NCBI GenBank assembly: GCA_022592445.1 | Contig: JABYQR010000197.1 | Span: 20,775-84,774, forward strand | Source of the DNA: Cytidiella melzeri | Taxonomy: Eukaryota; Basidiomycota; Agaricomycetes; Polyporales; Irpicaceae | DNA: 64,000 nt | Direction of reading: 5' to 3' | Part shown: positions 44,523-54,944 of the stretch, piece after piece | Position numbering within the stretch: position 1 is the first letter of the stretch | How the letters are laid out: each line of letters starts with the position of its first letter | Notes under the pieces: model-generated | Databases searched by the model: none | What the model was told of the DNA's origin: nothing | The model's input: the letters and a program-made list of their open reading frames with translations, nothing else | Translations under genes and position numbers: made by a program

Positions 44523-47500
44523 ATGCATACGATATTCCATGACTTCCCCAATCTGGGACCTGTTCCACAAAGTGTGGAAATCGTTCTCCAACGACTCACT
44601 AACTTGTGCAGTGTGGTTGTGGCCACTGGCGAACCGCCGCTCGAACCGGACTGCCAGGAAAGACTGGACAGCGTCACAGATATTGTGCAGCATCTGTCCG
44701 CGTCGTTTGAGCGACTATGCAGCATTCGAGACGAGTATAGCCCGAGAAGTACAGCCGCTCTTTGGCACATGTTCTTCCGGGCTACGAGCCTCGCCACGTT
44801 CACGGATTCAGTCTCGCTGTACGTATCACCACTAGAATGTTCATGGCGTTGTGCTGAAGACAAATCTTATGCGTAGTGCGGATGTAGACGTTGCACTGCC
44901 ACGTGGTTCCTTGCCATTAGAAGCTACGGCCACGACGCTGGTTTCCTACGTTCTGCAGGAGCGAAACCTCCAGGCAGCTGTTTCGTCGACTCACTCCTCA
45001 CGAAGCAGCTCCTCACCAAGTAATCCTGACTCGGGCTCGTCGTTATATTACAGCGCTGACTCATATCCTTATGTGGCTCCTTTAAGTCGTGAAAACAGTA
45101 AGACTTGTGCAACATCCCTACCAGCGAAGCCTGAAGATAAACAGCCGAATTTGGAAAGCCACTCGCGAGGAGTTTGTGCTGTAGTCCCTATCGACGGCCC
45201 AGGGACTGCTGACGGCCCATCTGATCATGACGAGACTCAGTCCGCAGACGAAGAACGTTTCCGACGAGTCTACGACGAGCAGGACGGCGACATGGAAAGT
45301 CAGGACATTGCCAGCGAAGAAAGTTGCCATTGCTTGGATTGGACAGCGATGAAAACTCGACAGACCGAACTCCTGTCTCCTTTGCATGACCCCGGACCCG
45401 CCGACAGCTATTCACTGCCCCCAGAAGCACCGCCTCTCGATCTCCCCCGTGATGCGCACATCGTCGCAGGCATGGGTCCGTGGAACCATGTTCTGCTTCC
45501 TATTCTATGCGTCGGTGACGTTAACTCAGTATTGGACGTTCTTGCCAGCGCGGCCTACCAACGGTGTGTCTGGAAAGTTGATATCCCTGTCATTGGCATC
45601 GAGACATGCAAATATGGCAGTAGAGCACGTGTATACATCGCGTGGCCAGAGAATTGCACAGGGAATGACTCGGTACGTTCTCCGTTATCGTGTTTACACA
45701 CGACTCATGGTAGGACATTCCGCAGGATCAGATTCATGTTATAAGGCCCGAAACTGCCGTACCAACTGACGGTAGCTTTGACATGACAGATCCACACGAT
45801 GCGCTCCGATTGGGCAAGTTCATAATCGCCTTGCGGTATCAGTTCCAAGCACTGCACAATGCGATTCCCACCGCACAGCCAAGAAGCCTCAAATGGCGAT
45901 ATGACTCAACCACCGCTGACCCGATTCGGACTTCGTGGCGTGAAACTATACAAGCATGGGTAGACAACAGTGTAATCGATGCAGGGTATGCTCGTCGGTA
46001 TATAAAAGAGGTGTATAGTGTCTAACATGGTTTTTCCCCCAAGTCCCTCTGCAGTTCTGCCCTCCGACTCATCGTGCAGCGCAATGTCAGCGAAGCCGCC
46101 AAGTGCCACGGGAAACAAGGATCCGATAGATATGGCGTCAAGTAATCCTCCATCGATGTATGTTCCTTTAGCTAGCTGTAGACGTTGCGTCACTGACAGG
46201 TCCCGTAGTGTTGTACACCAGTCCGAATCGTACGTATACTCGGAACAAACATAAACAGTCCATCTGCTCACTCGAGCTTGATTACCAGTGGTGCAAAGGA
46301 CAATGACGAGAAGGCAGGAAAGCCCGCTCAGTCTTCTCATTGCGGTTGCTCCGAGTATGTGGTATGCCGGCAGCATTGCTGACAAGGGCTGACAAGCACT
46401 GTGGTAACAGGTTTGCTGCAAAGAAATGTCAGTTCTCCCTTGCTGAAGATTCCGAGAGCAATGTCATTCCCTGGATGCTCTATCGCTATGCCGTTTCTGT
46501 TTCTGTTTTTGATTACCCCCCGCAACCCATAAGGGATCCTGTCCAACATCAAGAATGGCTATTTCTTCAGAAGATGTCTGCGGAATATGAGCAGATTACA
46601 GGATTCGGCTGGCCGCCTGGGTGGAATTCCGCTGTATGTTTTTTCGGCGCATCCTCCTCACCCAAACACTCTCTAAAAAGTGATCTCAGGGCGACATTCC
46701 CGTAAGTGGCCGCGGGCGGATGCCTGGTCTGCTCAAAGATCTTCTTTTAAAATCCTACATGAACAACAAGACCATCGAGTGGGTGAAGTCGGACCTCACT
46801 GACAAGCTTGTCTTGGCCGTTGAGGAGAAGATGTGGGCCGTACTCCACGCTTTTGTCGGTGGATTCACCAAGGATGCCAAAGGTCTGCAGTTGAACGAGG
46901 CAGAGAGTCGACACGAATGGGATGGACTTCTGTACCATTTTTTCACTGAGGAACACGAGCCGTCCTCACCTCTCGTACTGTGAGTACGTTTGCCGCTATC
47001 TCACCGCGTGCACTTCACGGACAATGCTTCAGGCTGGAACATGATCTCCGGTTTCCATCCAACACCTTTCTGCATGACGTTAACACCAACGGAATCGAGA
47101 TCGCCAGCAAGGCGCTTGAAAAGGTGTTAGTTGACTGGAATGCGCAATGTACAGCCGTGAATTACATGTCTTCGCTTCAGCCGCGATGGGACACGGTGGC
47201 AGGAGTGTTCGACGAGGCAAGAACGGTCTCTGGTGAGCTCCAAGGCTCCTTTGCATCACTCCACAAGAATCAACGCTTGTGCTCCGCCGCTCAATTTTGT
47301 TCTCGAGTGGAGCCAAAGAGAGGCAGATGTGACGCTTTCCTCGCTGTCCCTGTCTCTTGCCCTAAACTTCAGGCCACGCTCAGATCTACATCCCAGCTGG
47401 TGGTCTACAAGATGGAGACTCAATCGCGCCAAAAGCAATCAGAGGCCACCGTGTCTAGCAATTCTAAAAGTCGACGCACTCAGGATATCGCTCTCGGAGA

Positions 47501-48286
47501 CAGCAACGGCAAGGACGCTGTCATCACCAGTGGTTTCCGCCTCTCTGACTCCGAGGTTTCCAGCTCTCAGCCTCAGATGGCAAATGCACGCCCGTTCTCT
47601 GAGGCATACCATACCCCTTTCCGCACCGAATCTGTTCGCACGTTGGCGAAAACACCACCCCCTTCTGAGCTGCTGTCGCATGTCCATGGTGCGATACCTT
47701 CGGATTCGTTGCTATTGCCGTGCTTGGTCGCGGAATACAAGAAGCCGACGGATGCGACCGAGAAGAAGGCAATGAACCAGACCCGCATGTATTGTGTCTC
47801 GGCGGTCCGATTCCTTGATGTCCTCGGTATCCGGGAGTGGCCTGTCTATGGACTTGTGACGAAAGGGAAGGAAGGTGCTGTCACCATGGCGTGTATGTCA
47901 GAGGCAAAGGTGAATAGATGAGCGTCTTCTTCTACTGTGCTACCAGCAGTTTACTGACGCCATAACAGCGCATATATGTGTTTGAACGCAATGTTCAGAA
48001 GTTTGATTTGACGGAAATCCTGCAGGTGTATCATTTTGCCACGTTTCTGCTGCGATTGAAGGAGAAGCAGAAGCAGCTTGTGGAGCGTTTCAAGGAGGTT
48101 CGGCCGAGGAACGACGAAGAACTTGGTCGCAAATTACAGCAGTGGACAATGGAGCAAGCAAACAACTCTGCCAGTCCAAGTTCGGGTGTGGTCGGTGCGA
48201 GTGCTACCACCAAATCGAAATCCCCCGCATCGGTAGACTCGGACAAGTTAAGCTTGGATGTCAGCAGGTTGTCGATTCGATATTAG
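44523..48286 (+). CDS. Large multi-exon gene of unknown function
   Basis: Deduced exons start 44523-44818, 44877-45672, 45726-45985, 46055-46141, 46200-46229, 46290-46354 and 46411 onward, with the last ending at TAG 48286 (about 1000-1100 aa). The intron 45986-46054 has a CTAAC branch and pyrimidine tract and joins what otherwise look like two genes. Visible blocks: AALWHMFFRATSLATFTDSV, AGMGPWNHVLLPILCVGDVN, WKVDIPVIGIETCKYGSRAR, LRLGKFIIALRYQFQALHNA, VIPWMLYRYAVSVSVFDYPP, VEEKMWAVLHAFVGGFTKDA, then a Ser-rich linker. The C-terminal domain is LPCLVAEYKKPTDATEKKAM, NQTRMYCVSAVRFLDVLGIR, joined to RIYVFERNVQKFDLTEILQV and HFATFLLRLKEKQKQLVERF. That end resembles conserved unnamed Agaricomycete proteins; AEYKK followed by a hydrophobic helix recalls PD-(D/E)XK nuclease cores, which is only inference. 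Confidence 0.65.
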
Positions 48287-48904
48287 CGATGACCAGTGGT
48301 AGTACAGCGCAAGGTTTGCGATAGGTTGCTCGAGGTTTGCGATATGTACATGTCATGTACTGCTGACTGAAATCATGCCATTTGAGACTGAGGGCACGGT
48401 GTGAAGCTCAGACCCAGCGTACGTCTGTATTCTCCAGAAGCCCAAGCCCAGAATATCACACGACTTTGGTGAATGGTGCATGGCATTGGCCTGGCGAGAG
48501 GTAAGCTGTTTACACCATGCGCTCGTCCTTCAGCTTGCTTACACCAAGTTCTAGGTCTGAACTGCCAGTGAGCTGCATACGCACAATGCGTATCACAGTA
48601 TAGGGTTTGCGTTTCCGTGCCACCGGAAGTAAGCACGCATAATATGAACTGCCTCTGTTTGCTTACATTGCGACTCAATTGAACTGTGCAGTTCTAGCGT
48701 TCCTCGTTCCCAGCTATGCGTGAGTAACTTGCACCTCCTTTCTGTCGTCGCTGTTTGCGATGAGCATTGTACCTCAAGGTGCCTGATTTTTGCAGTTGCC
48801 TTCCATTGGTCACCGGATTTCTCAGGGTCACTCACCGTACATATAATCTTGGTACGTCTTCCCTATCCTTTGACCACTGCTTTTGTTCCTTACCACTGGC
48901 AATC
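48287..48904. other. Intergenic, no gene seen
   Basis: Between the unknown gene and the monooxygenase pseudogene. Only short frames are open. It probably holds a 3' UTR and the former promoter of the monooxygenase. Confidence 0.45.
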
Positions 48905-50770
48905 ATGAATACAGCAAATCACAGCGAGTCTCCAGCTCAGCATGCCGAACGTTTCCAGTTCGTCCTCGGGTATTTCACCATTGACTCTCCTACGTCCAGG
49001 CCTATGAGGGTCATCGTTATTAATGCCGGGTTCAGCGGCATCGCTGCTGGCATTTGATTTCTACAACGCGTGCCTAATGTTGAACTCGTGATATACGACC
49101 AGAATGCGGGAGTGGGAGGAACGTGGTATACCAATTGCTATCCGTGAGTTAGCTCCGTATCTAAACTTCTCGATCCACAGCGTATCACTAAGATGAGATG
49201 ACTTGCTGTGTTCGTATAGCGGTCTAGCCTGCGATATACCGTCACACTGCGTAAGTCTTATGAACGTCGAACAGAACATCAAAATTCACATGAAACTGGT
49301 GTCTAGTACCAATACACATTCTTCCCAAATACCAAATGGTCAGCAGCGTACGCTCCGGGCTCCAAAATTCTGGCCTATCTCGAAAAGGTGGTGTCAACCT
49401 ACCAGCTGGAGCCCTACATCAAACTTCAGCACGAGATGTCAGGAGCCAAATGGGACGAAAATGGGTTGTCCGCATCCGAGCCGCACCAGGCAAAGTCAGC
49501 CGCAGGCATCTTCGAGGACACGGCAGATATGCTGTTCACCGGTGTTGGGGGTTTGAGCAGGTGGCAATGGCCTGGGATTGACGGTCTGCACGAGTTTGGG
49601 GGAACATTAATCCATAGTGCACAGTGGGAAGTCGTGCCTAAGAGCGGTGTTGCAAGAGAGGACTCGCAAGAAAATGGTGCAGGGAGCGAGGCAGACGAGA
49701 TAAAGCAGGATCGGGCGACTTGGCAGCCGGACGTGAAGGACTGGGGAATCAAGACAGTTGGCGTGATAGGCGTGGTGAGCCCTGCCTTTTTCAAGCTGTG
49801 TGACACACGCGTATGGGGCTTACTCTTGTTATTCGTGACAGGCCGTACCTTTCGCGAGTGGCAAGTCCCGGCACTGGTAAGTGTGAGTTTTGGTTTTTGG
49901 TTTTCAATGGGATAAGTGGCATGCTCTAACCTTGACTGCGTCTACCAGATACATTCACCAATGAAGAGAAGAAATCATTCGAAGATCCTGATTACTACAA
50001 GAGATTTCGGCGGTCCCTAGAGTCTGAACTCAATTTGCGCGCAGCCTCCTTTTGTACCTCCCGAAAAAAACCGCCGGCACTCACGTGAATGGTGCGAATT
50101 CAGTCTGTTCATCAAGGCACTCATCGCGACAGTGATATGCAGAAGGGAGCTCGAGAAGCTTTCAAGACAAACATGCTGAAGCGGCTGGCGAAGAAACCTT
50201 GGATTGCAGATCACCGTGCGTACTACCTTCCAATTTGAGCCCATTGTTCGTCCGTCTGCTCGGTTTCAACCTCCCCGCGGACAGTGATACCTGATTTTGG
50301 CGTCGCGTGTCATAGGCTCACTCCTGGTCCTAGATATTTTGAGGCGCTGTGTGAAGACAACGTACGCATTGAGAGCGTAGTAGTAAACCTCGGAATTGAC
50401 TCCCAATCATCGACAGGTCGAGTTCGTCCCCGCACATATCAAAAGGGTGACTCCGACAGGGATTGAGACCTCCGACGGCAAACATCAAGATCTCGACGTG
50501 CTTTTGCGCAACAGGTTGCGAAGCCTCGTACACCTACCCCTTCTCAATTACCGGCCGCAACGGCGTCTCCCTCGCCAACAAATGGTCTCCCCACCCACAG
50601 ACGTACTTCTCCGTCTGCGACGACGGCTTTCCGAAATGGTTCTTCTCGCTCGGACCGAATTCGGGAGTTGGTTCAGGCAGTCTGGTTGCGGTGATAGAGT
50701 ATACTGCAGGCGGAGTTTGCGGTGAGCGTGGCGTTGAAGATGCAGAGGGAGAGATTGAAGAGTGTGGAGG
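48905..50770 (+). pseudogene. Flavin monooxygenase (Baeyer-Villiger type), 5' part, disrupted
   Basis: The translated pieces match FAD/NADPH-dependent Baeyer-Villiger-like monooxygenases, which oxidise ketones or related substrates. Seen: RVIVINAGFSGIAAGI (FAD-binding Rossmann turn), YDQNAGVGGTWYTNCYPGLA, PNTKWSAAYAPGSKILAYLE, LSRWQWPGIDGL, later EEKKSFEDPDYYKRFRRSLE, KTNMLKRLAKKPWIADH, LTPGPRYFEALCEDN, VTPTGIETSDGKHQDLDV and WSPHPQTYFSVCDDGFPKWF. Damage: the first Gly of GxGxxG is Asn, a TGA stop stands at 49055-49057 where Arg (CGA) is expected, a frame change lies near 50705, and a Gypsy element interrupts the exon after 50770. Confidence 0.9.
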
Positions 50771-51082
50771 TGGAAACCCGCAGCAGCGGGAAACACTCGA
50801 AAACGGAAACTAGCACGAGATATATTGTTGTAAACTTCAACGTCGGGACAAAGGGAATCCAGAGGGAATCAGCAGATAGTTATGTGTATGATAAGTGGGC
50901 GTACCTTCAACGTCGGGACAAAGGGAATGAAGTCCGTCGACGTTGAAGGCGAGGTTTATATATGAACGTCAGAGGCTCGGCGGGGACGAATAGGAAGGTG
51001 AGAACAGAGAGGAAGAATGTTTATGTAAGCAACGTCCTGAATAGGTAACTGTACTCGTTGTGGCCCTGTGGCCAGGGTTACA
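50771..51082 (-). repeat. 3' LTR of the Gypsy element
   Basis: 312 bp, TG...CA. A 20-mer CTTCAACGTCGGGACAAAGG occurs twice (near 50835 and 50905). The second copy is followed by its inverted match, giving CCTTCAACGTC (50904-50914) and GACGTTGAAGG (50939-50949), an 11-bp stem with a 24-nt loop. The pol stop codon lies inside this LTR. Confidence 0.92.
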
Positions 51083-54000
51083 CTCTCTCCCCTTCCGAAG
51101 AATTTGCTAGCGCGGTGGATGCATGAGACAAGTTGTTGTCGAGTAAGAAGTCGTCCAAGGCTGCGAGGTCGTCTACTTTGCTACCAGCCAACCACTCGTC
51201 GTGTTCCGGACCATATCCTTTCCATCGAACCAAATATTGAAAACCTCTCCCAATCTTCCGACGGTCCAAGATGCGCTCTACTACGTGTTCCATCCCATCG
51301 GGCGTCGCTATTGGACCAGGTTCTTCGTGTTCGCGTTGAGGGAACAAAGAGCCGTCGTTGCGCACGAAAGGCCTCAACAATGAAGAGTGGAAGGTAGGGT
51401 GGATTTGCATGGTGGCAGGGAGATCGAGCGTGTACACAGAGGTTTCCGGGTGTGCGGCGGTGACGGTATAAGGGCCATCGAAACGAACCATAAATTTGGC
51501 AACGCGGTTGTCGCCTCGACGCATGTAGTCCCGGCGACGATGGAAGGTGGAGAGTAAAACTTTGTCTCCCACGCGGTACACGACCTCTGGCTCGCGATGT
51601 TTGTTGGCATGGAACGCCTGGTTTGATTTCGCCAGTAGCAGATTGTCTTGCGCTTCCAACACGTCCGTGTCGATTTGTTTGATGACTTTTTGCGCAACGA
51701 GAGCCTCGTTGCCCACGGTCTTGCATGCGGATTTGGCGGAAACATCACATAGTGGTGGAATGATACGAGGGGAACGACCATATCGTAGATGGAATGGAGA
51801 GAAGCCGGTGGAGGCGTTGACGGTATTCATGTAGTTAAAGCGCACCGCAGGGAGCGCGCGCACCCAGCCTTTCTGGTTTCGCTCGACGTGGAAACGCAAT
51901 GCTTGTATGATCGTCTTGTTTGAGCGTTCGCTTGCACCGTCTGTCTCTGGGTGGTAGGAGGTCGACATCTTCAAGTCCACACCAGTTAATTTCGTGAGAG
52001 CCTTCCAGAAGCGCGACATGAACAACTTATCGCGATCCGACACAATATTCGACGGGAGCCCGTTCTCGCAATACCAGTGATGGAAAAACAATAGTGCGAA
52101 TTGTTCGGCGTCGATGTCGGTGGTAGACGGCACAATGCGCAAATCCGAGTTGAGACGGCAAGTCATCGTGACAATTGAGTTGAAACCGTTGTCTTCCGGT
52201 AATGGACCAATGAAGTCGATCGCGACACTTTCGCATCTGCCATCTGGTACCGGCAGCGGGTGGAGTGGGCCCACAGGTCTACGTGTTTGTGACTTGTTGC
52301 GCTGGCATTGCTCGCACGCAGGTACGTACAGGGTTTCAATCTCCTTGCGCATGTGTGGCCAGTAGTAGCATGAACGGAGAGCGGCGTATGTCTTATCGCC
52401 ACCATAGTGGCCTAAAGCGTCGTGTGATAATCGGAAAAGGCGTTCTCTGAGGTGACGCATGCGAGGGATGACCAGGCGATCAGCTACGAATAGGCAATGG
52501 CCACGGACGGAGAAACCATTCGCGCTCCGGCCGTCGAGCAAACCTTCGCGAAGGGCGTGCATTGCAGGTTTCGAACGCAATTTTTTGTCCATTGCGGATT
52601 TAGCGTTAGTGTCCCATAGCGAGTCAATCACTCGAGAAGTCCAGTTGTCTTCGGCGTAGCCGGCGAGTATGTCCTCGGTCCAAGTGGCGTCCGCGGCAAT
52701 GTTGAACTGGTGTACCGCACCGCACGTCAATTCTTGTGCACGTTTCGCGTTGACAACGGTATGTGGATGGCGAGACATGGCATCTGCTGGCGAATTGTCC
52801 TTTCCGGCGATGTAGATGATTCGGTAGTCGTACTGACTCATGAACTCCTGCCAACGGCATTGTCGACGGGAGAGATTGTCTTGGGTGTCGAAGTTTTCCA
52901 AGGTCTTGTGGTCCGTGTAAATCTCGAACGGTACACCGAGGAGATCCACACGCCATTTCTTCAGCGCCCTGATAATCGCAAGTAATTCTTTTTCGTGCAC
53001 CGGGTAGTTTAGTTCAGCGGATTTGAAGGATTGGCTCTCAAAGGCAACGGGACGCGCTGTTTGTAAGGTCTCGCCATAAGACAGTACAGCGCCTGAGCAG
53101 AAATCGGAAGCGTCGGTTGCGACAAAAATTTTATTGGAGCCCATGTTCTGGTGGTCGATCACTGTGAGGCATTCGCGCGAAACCACGAGGTCTTTGATGC
53201 TTTGGAAAGCGTGTTGGTGGTCTGCAGTCCAGATGAAATTCTTTTCTGCTTCAGCTGTCGTCAAGGTGTTTAGGACATGCGTGTGTGTCGCGAGTGCAGG
53301 CAAAAAGTTGGCGATGTAACGTACGAGGCCAAGGAAAGACAAAACGTCTTTCGTCGAGCGCGGTGTAGGCCAAGACAGGACTTTCGCGGTTTTCCTGGTG
53401 TCCGCTTCGACGCCACGACGAGAGATGTGGTGTCCGAGGAAGTCAAGTTCGATACAGAACAGGTCGGTCTTTTTGGGGGAACAATAGAGGCAGTGGTTTC
53501 GTAGCGCAGTGAGGACGGTTTCGACGTTCTTGCGATGTTCGTCGAGGGTTTGCGACCAAATGATTATGTCGTCCAGGTACACGTGGCATATAGTCCCAAT
53601 AAAATTGCGCAAGGCAGAGAACATTCGTCGTTGATGCGTTGCAGGAGCGTTCCGGCAACCCTGCGGCATCACTGTCCACTCGTATAGACCAAAGGGAGTG
53701 CTAACGGCGGTGTAGGGAATGTCATCCGGGTGGACAAGCGTTTGGAAGAATGAGTTGGTCATGTCGATTTTTGCCCAGAATTTCCCTTTAGCGCAATCAG
53801 AGAGGATTTCGCTTATCCGAGGCAAGGGGTGTACGTCTGGTACGGTGTTCGCGTTCAGAGCGCGGTAGTCGTTGACCCATCGAGGTAGCGCATCAGGATC
53901 ACTCTTTGGTATGAGGAAAGCTGGTGAAGAGTAAGGACTGGAAGACGGGCGTATACGCCCTGCGTGTAGGTGTTGATTCAGTAAGGTTCGCCAGGCCTCG

Positions 54001-54944
54001 CGGTATTTCTTAGGACACTCGTATTGCCGTCGCGCGATCACAGTGTCAGGGTTTTTTAAACGGAAGCGATGGTAAACATCATTTGGCAGGTCAGATATAT
54101 GGGGAATGTCGTCAGGGAATAGGTCAGCAAAGCGGCCGCGCATTTGTTCATTTTCGCGTTGTAGCACATCCAACGACGACAGGTCTTCAATGCGTCCCAG
54201 GATGGCGTTCACAATTCGAATGCTATCTCCCTCGACGATGGGCGGTGCACGTTTTGTCTCAAGTAACAATTCACGTAGAGTATCACGGAATGTGTTTCGC
54301 ACATGGGTCTCGCGTAGCGTTGACAATTTGCGCAGTGAGGCAGCGGCATGTTGTTCGTCCGCGCGGCGTTTACGAGGGGAGCGGCGGTCGGGTTGTTCAG
54401 GCGGACCAGGAGCAGGCGCGTGTATCACATCAAAACCGTCAGATTGGCGTATGATGGTAGAACGAACAGGGTCGATTGAACAACGATTTGCAGAATAAAA
54501 CGGGAGACCGAGAATTACAGGAACGAAAAGGCCTTTGACGATGATGGCTTTACAAGTACGAGAGGACCAAGAGAGTTGCGAGTTGGAGACCTTGAATTTA
54601 ACCCATTCTTTTGCCATTTGCGATTCACCTCCCCACGCTGCTCCAAACGATTTCGGTTGAGGTAATGGCCTTCGGCGTAGACCCAGTTTGGTCACGAGAG
54701 TGTCATCAACTAGGATAGCAGGAGAACCGGAGTCTATCAGCATCCGTGTTGGAGCAGCGAGTGTGGAAGGGGAGTGGACGAGAGCGTCCCAGTAAATGTG
54801 GCGACATGTTAAGGGAGGGACGTACTCGCTCTCGTCGTCGGTGGTGTCGCCAGCGCTGAGCACCGAATAACAGCGTGCTGGTGGCGACGAGTCGTAGTTG
54901 AATGCGGCGACAGGCAAGACATTGTCGTCGTCAGAGAGATTCAC
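51078..54944 (-). CDS. pol: Gypsy Pol: protease, reverse transcriptase, RNase H, integrase, chromodomain
   Basis: 1288 aa and uninterrupted. Protease MLIDSGSPAILVDD with DSG at about 71-73; reverse transcriptase (WVNDYRALNANTVPDVHPLP, AKIDMTNSFFQTLVHPDDIP, HVYLDDIIIWSQTLDEH); RNase H (IFVATDASDFCSGAVLSYGE, YTDHKTLENF); integrase zinc finger (SHDALGHYGGDKTY...CEQCQRNKS) and core (DFIGPLPEDNGFNSIVTMTC, SDRDKLFM, TSYHPETDGASERSN). The C-terminal chromodomain HVVERILDRRKIGRGFQYLV, then RWKGYGPEHDEWL, should target integration by binding methylated histone H3. The stop TAA is in the 3' LTR. Catalytic motifs look complete, so activity is plausible. Confidence 0.95.
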   Translation of the reverse strand: MNLSDDDNVLPVAAFNYDSSPPARCYSVLSAGDTTDDESEYVPPLTCRHIYWDALVHSPSTLAAPTRMLIDSGSPAILVDDTLVTKLGLRRRPLPQPKSFGAAWGGESQMAKEWVKFKVSNSQLSWSSRTCKAIIVKGLFVPVILGLPFYSANRCSIDPVRSTIIRQSDGFDVIHAPAPGPPEQPDRRSPRKRRADEQHAAASLRKLSTLRETHVRNTFRDTLRELLLETKRAPPIVEGDSIRIVNAILGRIEDLSSLDVLQRENEQMRGRFADLFPDDIPHISDLPNDVYHRFRLKNPDTVIARRQYECPKKYREAWRTLLNQHLHAGRIRPSSSPYSSPAFLIPKSDPDALPRWVNDYRALNANTVPDVHPLPRISEILSDCAKGKFWAKIDMTNSFFQTLVHPDDIPYTAVSTPFGLYEWTVMPQGCRNAPATHQRRMFSALRNFIGTICHVYLDDIIIWSQTLDEHRKNVETVLTALRNHCLYCSPKKTDLFCIELDFLGHHISRRGVEADTRKTAKVLSWPTPRSTKDVLSFLGLVRYIANFLPALATHTHVLNTLTTAEAEKNFIWTADHQHAFQSIKDLVVSRECLTVIDHQNMGSNKIFVATDASDFCSGAVLSYGETLQTARPVAFESQSFKSAELNYPVHEKELLAIIRALKKWRVDLLGVPFEIYTDHKTLENFDTQDNLSRRQCRWQEFMSQYDYRIIYIAGKDNSPADAMSRHPHTVVNAKRAQELTCGAVHQFNIAADATWTEDILAGYAEDNWTSRVIDSLWDTNAKSAMDKKLRSKPAMHALREGLLDGRSANGFSVRGHCLFVADRLVIPRMRHLRERLFRLSHDALGHYGGDKTYAALRSCYYWPHMRKEIETLYVPACEQCQRNKSQTRRPVGPLHPLPVPDGRCESVAIDFIGPLPEDNGFNSIVTMTCRLNSDLRIVPSTTDIDAEQFALLFFHHWYCENGLPSNIVSDRDKLFMSRFWKALTKLTGVDLKMSTSYHPETDGASERSNKTIIQALRFHVERNQKGWVRALPAVRFNYMNTVNASTGFSPFHLRYGRSPRIIPPLCDVSAKSACKTVGNEALVAQKVIKQIDTDVLEAQDNLLLAKSNQAFHANKHREPEVVYRVGDKVLLSTFHRRRDYMRRGDNRVAKFMVRFDGPYTVTAAHPETSVYTLDLPATMQIHPTFHSSLLRPFVRNDGSLFPQREHEEPGPIATPDGMEHVVERILDRRKIGRGFQYLVRWKGYGPEHDEWLAGSKVDDLAALDDFLLDNNLSHASTALANSSEGERV
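51083..51096 (-). other. Polypurine tract of the Gypsy element
   Basis: GGAAGGGGAGAGAG on the minus strand directly precedes the 3' LTR (TGTAACCCTGG...) and also encodes the last residues of Pol. Confidence 0.8.

Noticed and set aside
46027..46254. Separate gene starting at ATG 46027
   Set aside because: The intron 45986-46054 with good splice signals joins the flanking exons in frame, and tandem genes with a 1-bp gap are implausible in this genome.
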